Shown piece after piece: positions 1 to 5,321 of a stretch of DNA of 5,321 nucleotides. The notes beneath the pieces were generated by a model, which saw nothing but the letters and a program-made list of their open reading frames with translations, was not told the origin of the DNA and did not search any database. Every line of letters starts with the position of its first letter. The first letter of the stretch is position 1. The position numbers and the translations under genes are program-made. The DNA lies in the NCBI GenBank assembly GCA_023380675.1, contig JAMCRS010000339.1, positions 1 to 5,321 of the forward strand. The letters are read 5' to 3'. The stretch is from Chloroflexota bacterium. Its GTDB lineage: Bacteria; Chloroflexota; Anaerolineae; UBA4142.

Positions 1-537
1 CCGCGCCACGTGCCGATCATGATCGGCGCGACCGGCGACGCGATGATGGAACTCGCCGGCGAAATCGCGGACGGCGTGGTGCTGAATTATTGCGTGCCGC
101 CGGAGTACAACATCGAGGCGCTCAAGCATTTGGAGGTCGGCGCGAAAAAAGCCGGACGCAAACTCGACGACATCGACCGCCCGCAGCTCGTCGTCTGCTC
201 GGTCGACCGCGACCACAAGCGCGCCGTCGACGCCGCCAAAGAGCTCTTGACGCAGTACCTCGCCCAGCAGCCGCACATCGCCAAAGCCAGCGGCACGCCG
301 GAAGAGACGGTCAAGCAGATCCAGACCCTCCTCGGTTGGCCGGCCACCAAAGAACAGATCCACGAGGCGATGCGCTTCGTTCCGGACGACCTGATCGAAC
401 GCGTCACCGCGAGCGGAACGCCGGACGAGGTCCGCAAAAAGGTCGCCGAGTACCGGAAGAACGGCTGCACCTGCCCGATCCTCTATCCGCTCGGCGACGA
501 CGTCAAGTTGATGATCGACACATTCGCGCAAGTGTGA
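1..537 (+). CDS. LLM-class flavin/F420-dependent oxidoreductase, C-terminal part (5' end outside window)
   Basis: The reading frame is already open at base 1 and ends at TGA 535-537, giving 178 residues, roughly the C-terminal half of a bacterial luciferase-like (LLM) oxidoreductase of about 330-350 residues. Seen directly: an opening [10 protein letters not shown] strand-loop followed by [15 protein letters not shown], the late TIM-barrel strand and helix of this superfamily, in which the strand lies near the flavin phosphate. Near the C-terminus come [20 protein letters not shown] and a final PLGDD segment, also typical of the family. Such enzymes are cytoplasmic and use reduced FMN or coenzyme F420 for hydride transfer or monooxygenation; cofactor and substrate cannot be read from this half. 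The GTG at base 10 is an internal Val codon, not a start. The next gene follows after 27 nt on the same strand, so co-transcription with the FAD-binding subunit is likely. The family call is firm; the exact reaction is unknown. Confidence 0.88.
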   Translation, partial: PRHVPIMIGATGDAMMELAGEIADGVVLNYCVPPEYNIEALKHLEVGAKKAGRKLDDIDRPQLVVCSVDRDHKRAVDAAKELLTQYLAQQPHIAKASGTPEETVKQIQTLLGWPATKEQIHEAMRFVPDDLIERVTASGTPDEVRKKVAEYRKNGCTCPILYPLGDDVKLMIDTFAQV

Positions 538-564
538 TCAACTGGCAAGGTAATCCGGTGCCGT

Positions 565-1386
565 ATGATGAACCTACGTGAGATCCAAAAACCGACCACT
601 CTCGCCCAGGCGCTCGACCTGCTCCAGCAGCCGGACACGGTCGCACTCGCCGGCGGGACGGAGTTGATCGCCAGCCGGCGCAGCGACGTGCGTCGCGTCG
701 TCGACCTGAGCGCGCTCGGTCTCTCGTACATTCGCGAGGACGCCGGCGCCGTCACGATCGGCGCGACCACCCCTCTCGCCGACCTGGCCGAATCGCCCAT
801 CTTGCGAGCGGCCGCCCGCGGCTTGCTGGCACAGGCGGCGCATCGCTCTGCCGGCAGCATCCTGCGCAACCAGGAGACGATCGGCGGAACGCTCATCGCC
901 GAGCCGGACAGTCTGCTCGCGACCGCGCTCCTCGCGCTCGACGCGCAGGTCACCATCGTGCGCAAAGAGCCGATGAATGTTCCGGCGGCCGATTTTCTGT
1001 CCATGCGCGAGCATTTGCTCATGATGGCGCTGATGACTCAGGTCGCCTTTCCGCTTGCCAATCCCCGCGCGTCACTTCAGATCGTGGGTCGGACGCCCCG
1101 CGACCGGCCGATCGTCGCCGTGTGTGCGGCTGCCCGTTTCGACGGGGACTCGGCGCACGGCGTCCGCATCGCGCTGAGCGGCGTCGGCGAGACGGCCGTT
1201 CGCGCTCGCGCCGCAGAGGCCCTCCTCGAAGGCCAGGCGGAGAGCGAGCCTCAGATCGAGGCCGCAGCAAGGGTCGCTGCCCAGGGTCTGGAGCCGCGGG
1301 GTGACTTTAGGGGCAGTGTCGAGTACCGCAAGGAGATGGCCGTCGTCCTGACCGGCCGGGCCGTCCGGGAGTTGTTTCAGCCATAG
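565..1386 (+). CDS. FAD-binding medium subunit (CoxM/XdhB-like) of the molybdenum hydroxylase family, orphan
   Basis: This 273-residue cytoplasmic protein matches the flavoprotein subunit of xanthine dehydrogenase/CO dehydrogenase-type enzymes, which carries electrons from the 2Fe-2S subunit to NAD+ or another acceptor through FAD. The N-terminal FAD-binding domain (about residues 1-160) has the AGGTEL motif at 29-34 and a second FAD loop RNQETIGGT at 101-109. The C-terminal CO-dehydrogenase flavoprotein domain (about 170-270) includes IVGRTP at 173-178 and SGVGETAVRARA at 205-216. Length is close to the usual 270-300. The second FAD loop normally reads TIGGN; here the Asn is Thr109 and the following loop looks about one residue short. 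No molybdopterin or iron-sulfur subunit gene is adjacent: upstream is an LLM oxidoreductase and downstream a protease. The start is the tandem ATG ATG at 565/568, with only a weak SD-like GGCAAGG at 544-550. It may serve an unlinked complex or a stand-alone role. Confidence 0.88.
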   Translation: MMNLREIQKPTTLAQALDLLQQPDTVALAGGTELIASRRSDVRRVVDLSALGLSYIREDAGAVTIGATTPLADLAESPILRAAARGLLAQAAHRSAGSILRNQETIGGTLIAEPDSLLATALLALDAQVTIVRKEPMNVPAADFLSMREHLLMMALMTQVAFPLANPRASLQIVGRTPRDRPIVAVCAAARFDGDSAHGVRIALSGVGETAVRARAAEALLEGQAESEPQIEAAARVAAQGLEPRGDFRGSVEYRKEMAVVLTGRAVRELFQP

Positions 1387-1399
1387 TTTGTGGTATAAT
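1372..1399 (+). promoter_or_regulatory. Sigma-70-type extended -10 promoter for the site-2 protease gene
   Basis: A perfect TATAAT box at 1394-1399 is preceded by TGG at 1391-1393, giving the extended -10 pattern TGnTATAAT. A partial -35 box, TTGTTT, lies at 1372-1377 with a 16-bp spacer. The -35 overlaps the last codons of the upstream FAD-protein gene. Transcription would start near 1405-1407, leaving a leader of about 25 nt before the TTG start at 1431. The AT-rich hexamer stands out in GC-rich DNA. Confidence 0.7.
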
Positions 1400-1418
1400 G
1401 GCTGACAGTCACAATATC

Positions 1419-1433
1419 TAGGGGGACTGGTTG
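1419..1433 (+). promoter_or_regulatory. Ribosome binding site deciding a TTG start
   Basis: An SD-like AGGGGGA lies at 1420-1426, four bases before TTG 1431-1433. An in-frame TAG at 1419-1421 overlaps it, so translation in this frame must begin after that point. The next in-frame ATG lies beyond the catalytic HEFSH motif. TTG 1431 is therefore the only plausible start. Confidence 0.65.
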
Positions 1434-2099
1434 CTCAGTCAAATCCTCGAGGGTCAATTCAGTGCCGAGGCGCTCGTCGGGCTCGCTATTGCGCTTATTC
1501 TAGGCATCAGCGTGCACGAATTCTCGCATGCCCTTGCAGCCACGTGGCTGGGAGATTCGCTCCCCCGGCGGCAGGGCCGTCTTACGCTCGCGCCGCTGGC
1601 CCATCTGGACGTGATGGGGTCCCTCATGTTCGTGATCGGCGGGTTTGGTTGGGGCAAGCCGGTCCAGTACAATCCCTATGCCCTCCGGGCCGGTCCCCGG
1701 ACCGGCCCGGCGCTCGTCGCCGTGGCAGGCCCGATCGCCAATTTCGTGCTCGCCACGCTCGTCGCGATTCCGACGCGCCTCCTGGTGCTCTGGGTCCAGT
1801 CCGGCAGCATCTTCGCGACGCAGCCCCCTCAGGCGGCGATCATTCTCCTGAATCTTTTATGGTCCGTCATCTACTACAACCTGATGCTCAGTTTGTTCAA
1901 CCTCATTCCAGTCTTTCCGCTGGACGGCTTTTCCGTCCTGCTGGGGCTCCTGCCCCCGTCGATGGCCGATCAGTACGAGCAGACGAAGCAGTGGGGCATT
2001 CTTGTACTTTTCGTTCTGATTTTTCTCGGCGGCCGCATTCTCGACCCAATCTTGTACGCTCCAGTCGCGACGCTCGCACATTTGTTGACCGGTGTGTAG
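1431..2099 (+). CDS. Site-2 protease family (M50) integral membrane zinc metalloprotease
   Basis: This 222-residue, strongly hydrophobic protein is a compact M50/site-2-type intramembrane metalloprotease. It would sit in the cytoplasmic membrane and cut substrates within or next to transmembrane helices. The first membrane segment (about 12-35) carries the zinc-binding HEFSH at 29-33, with Glu30 as catalytic base. The downstream zinc-ligand motif NLIPVFPLDG is at 157-166, with Asp165 the expected third ligand. Between them are a GWGKPVQYNP loop, a segment with AGPIANFVLA, and further hydrophobic helices; the C-terminal part adds one or two more. No PDZ or CBS domain is present, so it resembles the small prokaryotic S2P-like proteins rather than RseP or SpoIVFB. 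It has its own promoter and a TTG start, and lies 135 nt upstream of a lipoprotein gene. The substrate is unknown; nothing here shows the neighbouring lipoprotein is cleaved by it. Confidence 0.92.
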   Translation: MLSQILEGQFSAEALVGLAIALILGISVHEFSHALAATWLGDSLPRRQGRLTLAPLAHLDVMGSLMFVIGGFGWGKPVQYNPYALRAGPRTGPALVAVAGPIANFVLATLVAIPTRLLVLWVQSGSIFATQPPQAAIILLNLLWSVIYYNLMLSLFNLIPVFPLDGFSVLLGLLPPSMADQYEQTKQWGILVLFVLIFLGGRILDPILYAPVATLAHLLTGV

Positions 2100-2234
2100 C
2101 GCGTTTGACGCATAGCCTTCGCGCCGGCCAACCCTGCGCGGCCCGGTCTCGCCCGCGCCGTGCGCACGGCCGGTTCGTCCGGCGCGAGAGAAACACGGCA
2201 CAACGGCGTGCTCACCAAAACCAGGAGGTTCTCA
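2100..2234 (+). other. Spacer between protease and lipoprotein genes, GC-rich with a palindrome
   Basis: This 135-nt stretch holds no gene. It has a perfect 14-bp palindrome at 2157-2170 (GCCGTGCGCACGGC), a 7-bp inverted repeat (CGCGCCG 2154-2160 with CGGCGCG 2180-2186), and the lipoprotein's ribosome binding site at its 3' end. TTGACC (2085-2090) and TTGACG (2105-2110) resemble -35 boxes, but neither has a convincing -10 at 16-18 bp, so I call no promoter. Confidence 0.5.
2223..2228 (+). promoter_or_regulatory. Strong Shine-Dalgarno AGGAGG fixing the lipoprotein start
   Basis: A consensus AGGAGG lies six bases before ATG 2235. It favours this ATG over an in-frame GTG at 2160, which would add 25 charged residues in front of a normal signal peptide. 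Confidence 0.9.
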
Positions 2235-3587
2235 ATGAACACTCGCAACACCCTGTTCGTGCTCTTGCTAGCGCTCTTGGCCTTGACCGTCAGCGCTTGC
2301 GGCGCCAACCCGACCGCAACCCCCACGCCAAAGCCGACCATCGCCGCCACCCCAACGCTGCCGCCGCCGACAGAGCCGCCGACGCCTACTGCCGTTCCGC
2401 CTACGCCGATACCGCCCTCGCCCACTCCCGTCCCGCCGCAGGCTACGACGAAGCAGCAAGTGAACGTGCGGCAGGGACCCGGCACTACGTTTACGATCGC
2501 CGGGAAAATGCCCAAAGCGACCACCGCGGTGATCCTGGGCAAGAATGAGGACGCCTCGTGGTTTCAGGTCGCCTTTCCGGACGCGGCGCATCCGGGCTGG
2601 GTTGCCAGCGCATTCGTGACCGTGACCGGAACGACCGACCAATTGCCGGTTGTGGCGGTCGCGCCGCCGCCTACGGTGACTCCCGGCGGCCCCACGCCGG
2701 TAAAGACCGCAGCCGCGACGCCTACCGAGGCCGTCCCACCCCCCGCCGGGACGGTCGGCTTCGTCTCGTTCGATCAGGCCCAGAACGCGTACATTCTCAA
2801 GAACGTGAATGTCGACTCGCTGGCTATCTCCGACTTTCACAACATCGGCCGCTTCCCGTTTGACATCGCCCAGTCGACCAACGACGCCCCCTTTGCGTGG
2901 GCGCCGGACGGATCGGGCCGCGCGGCGTACGTCTACGGGCCCTCCGGCGCTCAGAATATCCTGAGGGTCACCTACCCGGACGGAAGCGACAAGCAAGACC
3001 TGGACAGCCACCAGGGCGTGTCCAGCCCCACCTGGTCGCCAGATGGCAAGATGATCGCCTACGTCGGAATGGACAACAACTTTGGCTCGCAGTTCATATA
3101 CACCGTGCCGGCAGCGGGCGGCCCGCGCCAGCCCTTCTTCCCCGCGCGTCAGGACAAGCCCGAGAGCTTTCGCGGTGTCGCCTGGGGTAAGACGCACCTC
3201 CTCTTCGTCTCCAACTACACCGGCGCGTACGAGATCTGGCGCTTGAACTCGGACGGCAGCGGCCCGATTCAGTTAACGAGTGACAAACGCGAGAACGGCT
3301 CGCCGGCCTGGAGTCCTGACGGGACCAAGTTCGCCTACTACTCCAAGCAGGCCGATGGCAGCTACCAGATCATGGTCGCGAACATCGACGGCACCGGCGC
3401 CCACAAGCTGACGAGCGCCGGCAACAACTGGTCACCCGCGTGGTCGCCGGATGGAAACTGGATCGCGTTCGCATCCACCCGCGGCGGACGCCTCGACGTC
3501 TACATCATGGACAAAAACGGCGGGAACGTAAAGAACTTGACGGCAAAGAACCCGCTGGAGAGTCTCGTACCAGGCTCCTGGAAATAG
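2235..3587 (+). CDS. Secreted lipoprotein: Pro/Thr linkers, SH3b domain and TolB-like beta-propeller
   Basis: This 450-residue exported lipoprotein has a signal peptide with Arg4, a Leu-rich core at 7-17 and a lipobox VSAC, making Cys22 the lipid-modified N-terminus. A Pro/Thr-rich linker (about 25-70) leads to an SH3b domain (about 75-135) with VNVRQGPGTTF and a closing GWVASAFV. A second Pro/Thr linker (136-172) leads to a propeller (about 174-450). WAPDG or WSPDG motifs start at 222, 267, 359 and 403, with a degenerate copy (AWGKTHLLFVS) around 317. The regular spacing of about 45 residues gives five visible repeats, consistent with a six-bladed TolB/PD40-type fold whose first blade is less conserved. 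SH3b domains often bind cell-wall peptides, and TolB-like propellers mediate protein contacts. The role is therefore probably structural or binding at the outer face of the membrane. No catalytic residues are evident. A terminator-like hairpin follows the stop. Confidence 0.9.
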   Translation: MNTRNTLFVLLLALLALTVSACGANPTATPTPKPTIAATPTLPPPTEPPTPTAVPPTPIPPSPTPVPPQATTKQQVNVRQGPGTTFTIAGKMPKATTAVILGKNEDASWFQVAFPDAAHPGWVASAFVTVTGTTDQLPVVAVAPPPTVTPGGPTPVKTAAATPTEAVPPPAGTVGFVSFDQAQNAYILKNVNVDSLAISDFHNIGRFPFDIAQSTNDAPFAWAPDGSGRAAYVYGPSGAQNILRVTYPDGSDKQDLDSHQGVSSPTWSPDGKMIAYVGMDNNFGSQFIYTVPAAGGPRQPFFPARQDKPESFRGVAWGKTHLLFVSNYTGAYEIWRLNSDGSGPIQLTSDKRENGSPAWSPDGTKFAYYSKQADGSYQIMVANIDGTGAHKLTSAGNNWSPAWSPDGNWIAFASTRGGRLDVYIMDKNGGNVKNLTAKNPLESLVPGSWK

Positions 3588-3594
3588 GGAACGC

Positions 3595-3624
3595 AGGGGC
3601 GGGGCAGTGCCCCGCCCTTGTTTT
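3595..3624 (+). terminator. Rho-independent terminator after the lipoprotein gene
   Basis: A perfect 9-bp GC stem pairs GGGCGGGGC (3597-3605) with GCCCCGCCC (3609-3617) around a three-base AGT loop. It can extend by a G-U and an A-U pair (3596/3618 and 3595/3619). It is followed by TTGTTTT at 3618-3624. It lies 8 nt after the lipoprotein stop and ends about 15 nt before the next start codon, so the next gene is transcribed only by read-through or from an unseen promoter. Confidence 0.82.
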
Positions 3625-3625
3625 C

Positions 3626-3631
3626 GGAAAG
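3626..3631 (+). promoter_or_regulatory. Ribosome binding site of the TyrA-like gene
   Basis: GGAAAG lies eight bases before ATG 3640, directly after the terminator T-tract. It supports ATG 3640 over the in-frame GTG at 3607, which falls inside the terminator loop and stem and would add 11 residues before the Rossmann-fold strand. Confidence 0.65.
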
Positions 3632-3639
3632 CCTCCCGT

Positions 3640-4608
3640 ATGGCAAAATCACGCGTCACGATCGTCGGGCTCGGTCTGATCGGCGGATCGATCGGACTTG
3701 CCCTCAAGAATTCCAAGCTGGACATCCAGGTCGTGGGTCACGACAAGGACCACTCCGCGGCCGGCCGCGCGCAGAAACGCGGCGCGGTCGACACGACCAA
3801 GTGGAACCTCATCGACGCGTGTGACGGAGCCGGCTTGATCGTTCTGGCGATTCCGCTCGACGGAATCAAGGATACCCTATCGGCGCTCAAATCGAGCCTC
3901 GCGCCCGGAACCGTCGTCGCCGACACGGCCTCGAGCAAGGTGCCGGTGATGGAATGGGCCCGCGACCTCCCGGAAGGCGTCAGTTTCGTCGGGACGGATC
4001 CGGTGCTCCGCGCCGAATCCCGTAGGGGTGGCGGAATCGACGCCGCATCGGCCGACCTCTTCCAGGGGACTACCTTCTGTCTCGTTCCGTCTCCCACCGC
4101 TTCGCACGTCGCGGTGGACTCGGTCGCGTCGCTCGTCGCGCTCCTCGGAGCCAGGCCCTATTTCGTCGACGCGGCCGAGCACGACGGGCTGATGGCGGCC
4201 GTGGAGCATTTGCCCGCGCTGGTGTCGACGGCTCTCCAGTCCGCGACCATGCGGAGCCGCGGGTGGCGCGAGATGGCCCGTCTCGCCGGCGGGAACTATC
4301 GCGCGGCCGCCGACCTCGCGCCGGCTTCTCCCACGGCGCTCGAGACGTTCCTGGCGCACCGGGTCGACCTCATCCGCTGGATCGACGAGCTGACGAACGA
4401 GCTGCGCGAGTTTCGCGGTGTGCTCGAGCGCGAGGATTCGCAAGCGCTCGCCAAGCTGCTCGACGCCGTCGCGGACGAGCGCGCCCGTTGGCTCAGCGGC
4501 AAGCTAGATCTCGACGACACCGGCCCGGAAATGCCGGCGATCGACATGAATCCGGCGCGGCTGTTTTTCGGCGGCCTGGCCGATCGGCCGAAAAAACGGG
4601 ACCGCTGA
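3640..4608 (+). CDS. Prephenate/arogenate dehydrogenase (TyrA) family protein, divergent active site
   Basis: This 322-residue cytoplasmic protein begins MAKSRVTIVGLGLIGGSIGLAL, a textbook NAD(P)-binding Rossmann motif (GLGLIGGS about 10-17) as in TyrA. Asp and Lys follow the second strand (VVGHDKD), and LIVLAIPL closes the next strand. The all-helical dimerisation domain retains EHD at 180-182, EHLP at 189-192 and WREMARLAG at 209-217 (family form FRDxTRIA), plus an ASPTALETF segment matching the ASPxxW region. True TyrA oxidatively decarboxylates prephenate or arogenate towards tyrosine. The catalytic segment usually reads GxHPMxG, with His hydrogen-bonding the substrate hydroxyl; here it reads VGTDPVLRAES, with Asp120 in the His position. 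HLPH has also become HLPA. The family call is strong, but activity as a dehydrogenase of prephenate is uncertain. The C-terminal tail after about residue 290 is charged and probably disordered. The gene follows a terminator at close range and precedes an octamer repeat array. Confidence 0.8.
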   Translation: MAKSRVTIVGLGLIGGSIGLALKNSKLDIQVVGHDKDHSAAGRAQKRGAVDTTKWNLIDACDGAGLIVLAIPLDGIKDTLSALKSSLAPGTVVADTASSKVPVMEWARDLPEGVSFVGTDPVLRAESRRGGGIDAASADLFQGTTFCLVPSPTASHVAVDSVASLVALLGARPYFVDAAEHDGLMAAVEHLPALVSTALQSATMRSRGWREMARLAGGNYRAAADLAPASPTALETFLAHRVDLIRWIDELTNELREFRGVLEREDSQALAKLLDAVADERARWLSGKLDLDDTGPEMPAIDMNPARLFFGGLADRPKKRDR

Positions 4609-4617
4609 CCCGAAGGG

Positions 4618-4657
4618 AACGTTGGAGCGTTCTAACGTTCTAACGTTCTAACGTTCC
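4618..4657 (+). repeat. Short tandem array of AACGTTNN octamers between tyrA-like and glycosyltransferase genes
   Basis: Five in-phase 8-bp units run head to tail: AACGTTGG (4618), AGCGTTCT (4626), AACGTTCT (4634), AACGTTCT (4642) and AACGTTCC (4650). A decayed sixth, AATGTCGC (4658), contains the start codon of the next gene. Four units hold the palindrome AACGTT. The outer parts form inverted repeats: GGAACGTT (4616-4623) pairs perfectly with AACGTTCC (4650-4657). Alternatively TTGGAGCGTT (4622-4631) pairs with AACGTTCCAA (4650-4659) with one G-T wobble. The array is AT-richer than its surroundings and fills nearly the whole 50-nt spacer. Confidence 0.9.
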
Positions 4658-4658
4658 A

Positions 4659-5321
4659 ATGTCGCATCGCGTATTGATGATCGCCCCCACCTCGTTCTTT
4701 CTCGATTACGGATGCCACGTCCGCATCCTGGAAGAAGCGCGCGTCCTCACCTCGCTCGGACACTGCGTCAAGATCGTCACCTATCCCATCGGACGCGACC
4801 TCCCCGGCCTGGACATCGAGCGGACGATTCCCGTTCCAGTCCACACTCGCAAAGAGGTCGGGCCCTCGCGTTCCAAGATCTTGATCGATCCGCTGCTGGC
4901 GCTCAAAGCGCTCCAGGCCGCACTCGCGTTCAAGCCCAACGTGATTCACGCTCACCTCCACGAAGGCGCGCTCATCGGCGGAATCCTCAGCCGTCTCCTC
5001 CGCATTCCGCTCGTTTTTGACTTTCAAGGCAGCATGACGAGCGAAATGATCGATCACCGCTTTGTCAGCCCGCGCGGCGTGATCGTTCCTCTCGTCCGGC
5101 GGATCGAATGGTTGATCGACCGGCTTCCGCGCACTATTCTTACCAGCTCGCAGAACGCCGCGCACCTGCTCGTCGACGAATTCCAGGTGCCGGCGTCCAA
5201 GCTGCTGGTGCTCTCGGACTGCGTGAACGCGGACGCGTTCGGCCCGGTCGGCGACGCCAGCCGCGCGATCGAGGTCCGCGATCTCCAGGCGCAGCTGAAC
5301 ATTCCGGAAGGACGCAAGATC
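4659..5321 (+). CDS. Glycosyltransferase family 4 (GT-B fold), N-terminal domain; 3' end outside window
   Basis: An uninterrupted frame of 221 codons runs from ATG 4659 to the window edge without a stop. The translation starts MSHRVLMIAPTSFF and has the acceptor-side Rossmann domain of GT4 enzymes: a glycine-containing loop and helix GCHVRILEEARVLTSLGH at 18-35 leading to VKIVTY, VIHAHLHEGALIGG at 95-108, PLVFDFQGS at 117-125 (usual form DxHG), and SDCVNADAF at 186-194, matching the family's DGVDxxxF inter-domain motif. It stops at IPEGRKI, just where the donor-binding domain should begin. GT4 enzymes transfer a sugar from a nucleotide-sugar donor to lipid or glycan acceptors, usually at the cytoplasmic membrane face; the sugar is not predictable here. 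No SD precedes ATG 4659, because the octamer repeat occupies that position. An in-frame ATG at 4677 is an alternative start but would cut into the first beta strand. Confidence 0.88.
   Translation, partial: MSHRVLMIAPTSFFLDYGCHVRILEEARVLTSLGHCVKIVTYPIGRDLPGLDIERTIPVPVHTRKEVGPSRSKILIDPLLALKALQAALAFKPNVIHAHLHEGALIGGILSRLLRIPLVFDFQGSMTSEMIDHRFVSPRGVIVPLVRRIEWLIDRLPRTILTSSQNAAHLLVDEFQVPASKLLVLSDCVNADAFGPVGDASRAIEVRDLQAQLNIPEGRKI

Noticed and set aside
2085..2116. TTGACC and TTGACG near the end of the protease gene as -35 boxes for the lipoprotein promoter
   Set aside because: No acceptable -10 hexamer is found at 16-18 bp spacing from either.
2154..2186. GC-rich inverted repeat after the protease gene as a terminator
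   Set aside because: The 7-bp stem has no T-tract and such pairings are common by chance at this GC content.
2160..2234. GTG 2160 as the start of the lipoprotein gene
   Set aside because: It lacks an SD, would put 25 polar residues before a complete lipoprotein signal peptide, and a perfect AGGAGG precedes ATG 2235.
1544..2548. Open frame of 334 codons on the + strand overlapping the protease and lipoprotein starts
   Set aside because: It is Arg/Ala/Pro-rich and without motifs, and it crosses two well-supported genes in another frame; a GC-driven shadow.
2268..3197. Long open frame of 309 codons on the - strand opposite the lipoprotein gene
   Set aside because: Its Arg/Gly-rich composition without motifs is typical of an antisense shadow in GC-rich DNA, while the + strand frame has a signal peptide and recognisable domains.
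3607..3639. GTG 3607 as the start of the TyrA-like gene
   Set aside because: The codon lies in the terminator hairpin; ATG 3640 has an SD and begins directly before the Rossmann strand.
4618..4657. Octamer array as a CRISPR array or intrinsic terminator
   Set aside because: Units are 8 bp with no unique spacers, so it is not CRISPR. The stem is not followed by a T-tract, so it is not a standard terminator.
4632..5165. Open frame of 177 codons on the - strand opposite the glycosyltransferase gene
   Set aside because: The + strand frame from 4659 has clear GT4 motifs and stays open to the window edge; the antisense frame has none.

Overview
The window is a GC-rich stretch in which every recognisable gene reads on the + strand. 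It holds five protein genes, two of them cut by the window edges. A bacterium of the Chloroflexota (an Anaerolineae-like lineage) is the best guess. The main clue is a lipoprotein with long Pro/Thr-rich linkers followed by SH3b and TolB-like propeller domains, an architecture common in that phylum. The taxonomic call is inference; no rRNA or marker gene is present.

Layout: (1) 1-537, the C-terminal part of a luciferase-like (LLM) flavin- or F420-dependent oxidoreductase. (2) 565-1386, a stand-alone FAD-binding subunit of the CoxM/XdhB type, 27 nt downstream and probably co-transcribed with gene 1. (3) An extended -10 promoter at 1372-1399, then a TTG-started site-2-type membrane metalloprotease (1431-2099). 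(4) A 135-nt spacer, then a secreted lipoprotein with SH3b and beta-propeller domains (2235-3587). (5) A strong intrinsic terminator-like hairpin (3595-3624), directly followed by a TyrA-family dehydrogenase (3640-4608). (6) A short array of AACGTTNN octamers (4618-4657) that runs into the start codon of a GT-B family 4 glycosyltransferase (4659 to beyond the window end). That last gene is open at the right edge.

The genes do not form one obvious pathway. The first two are redox proteins and probably a transcriptional pair. The membrane protease and the lipoprotein are envelope proteins, each with its own translation signals, and the protease has its own promoter. The TyrA-like protein would belong to aromatic amino-acid metabolism if it is active, and the glycosyltransferase to cell-surface glycan or glycolipid synthesis. 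I see no clear new multi-gene system. The points most worth checking are the octamer array fused to the glycosyltransferase start, the TyrA homologue lacking the family's catalytic HPMAG-type motif, the terminator immediately upstream of it, and the orphan CoxM-like flavoprotein with an altered FAD motif. No tRNA, rRNA, CRISPR array or insertion sequence was seen, and no gene-free stretch exceeds 300 bases.
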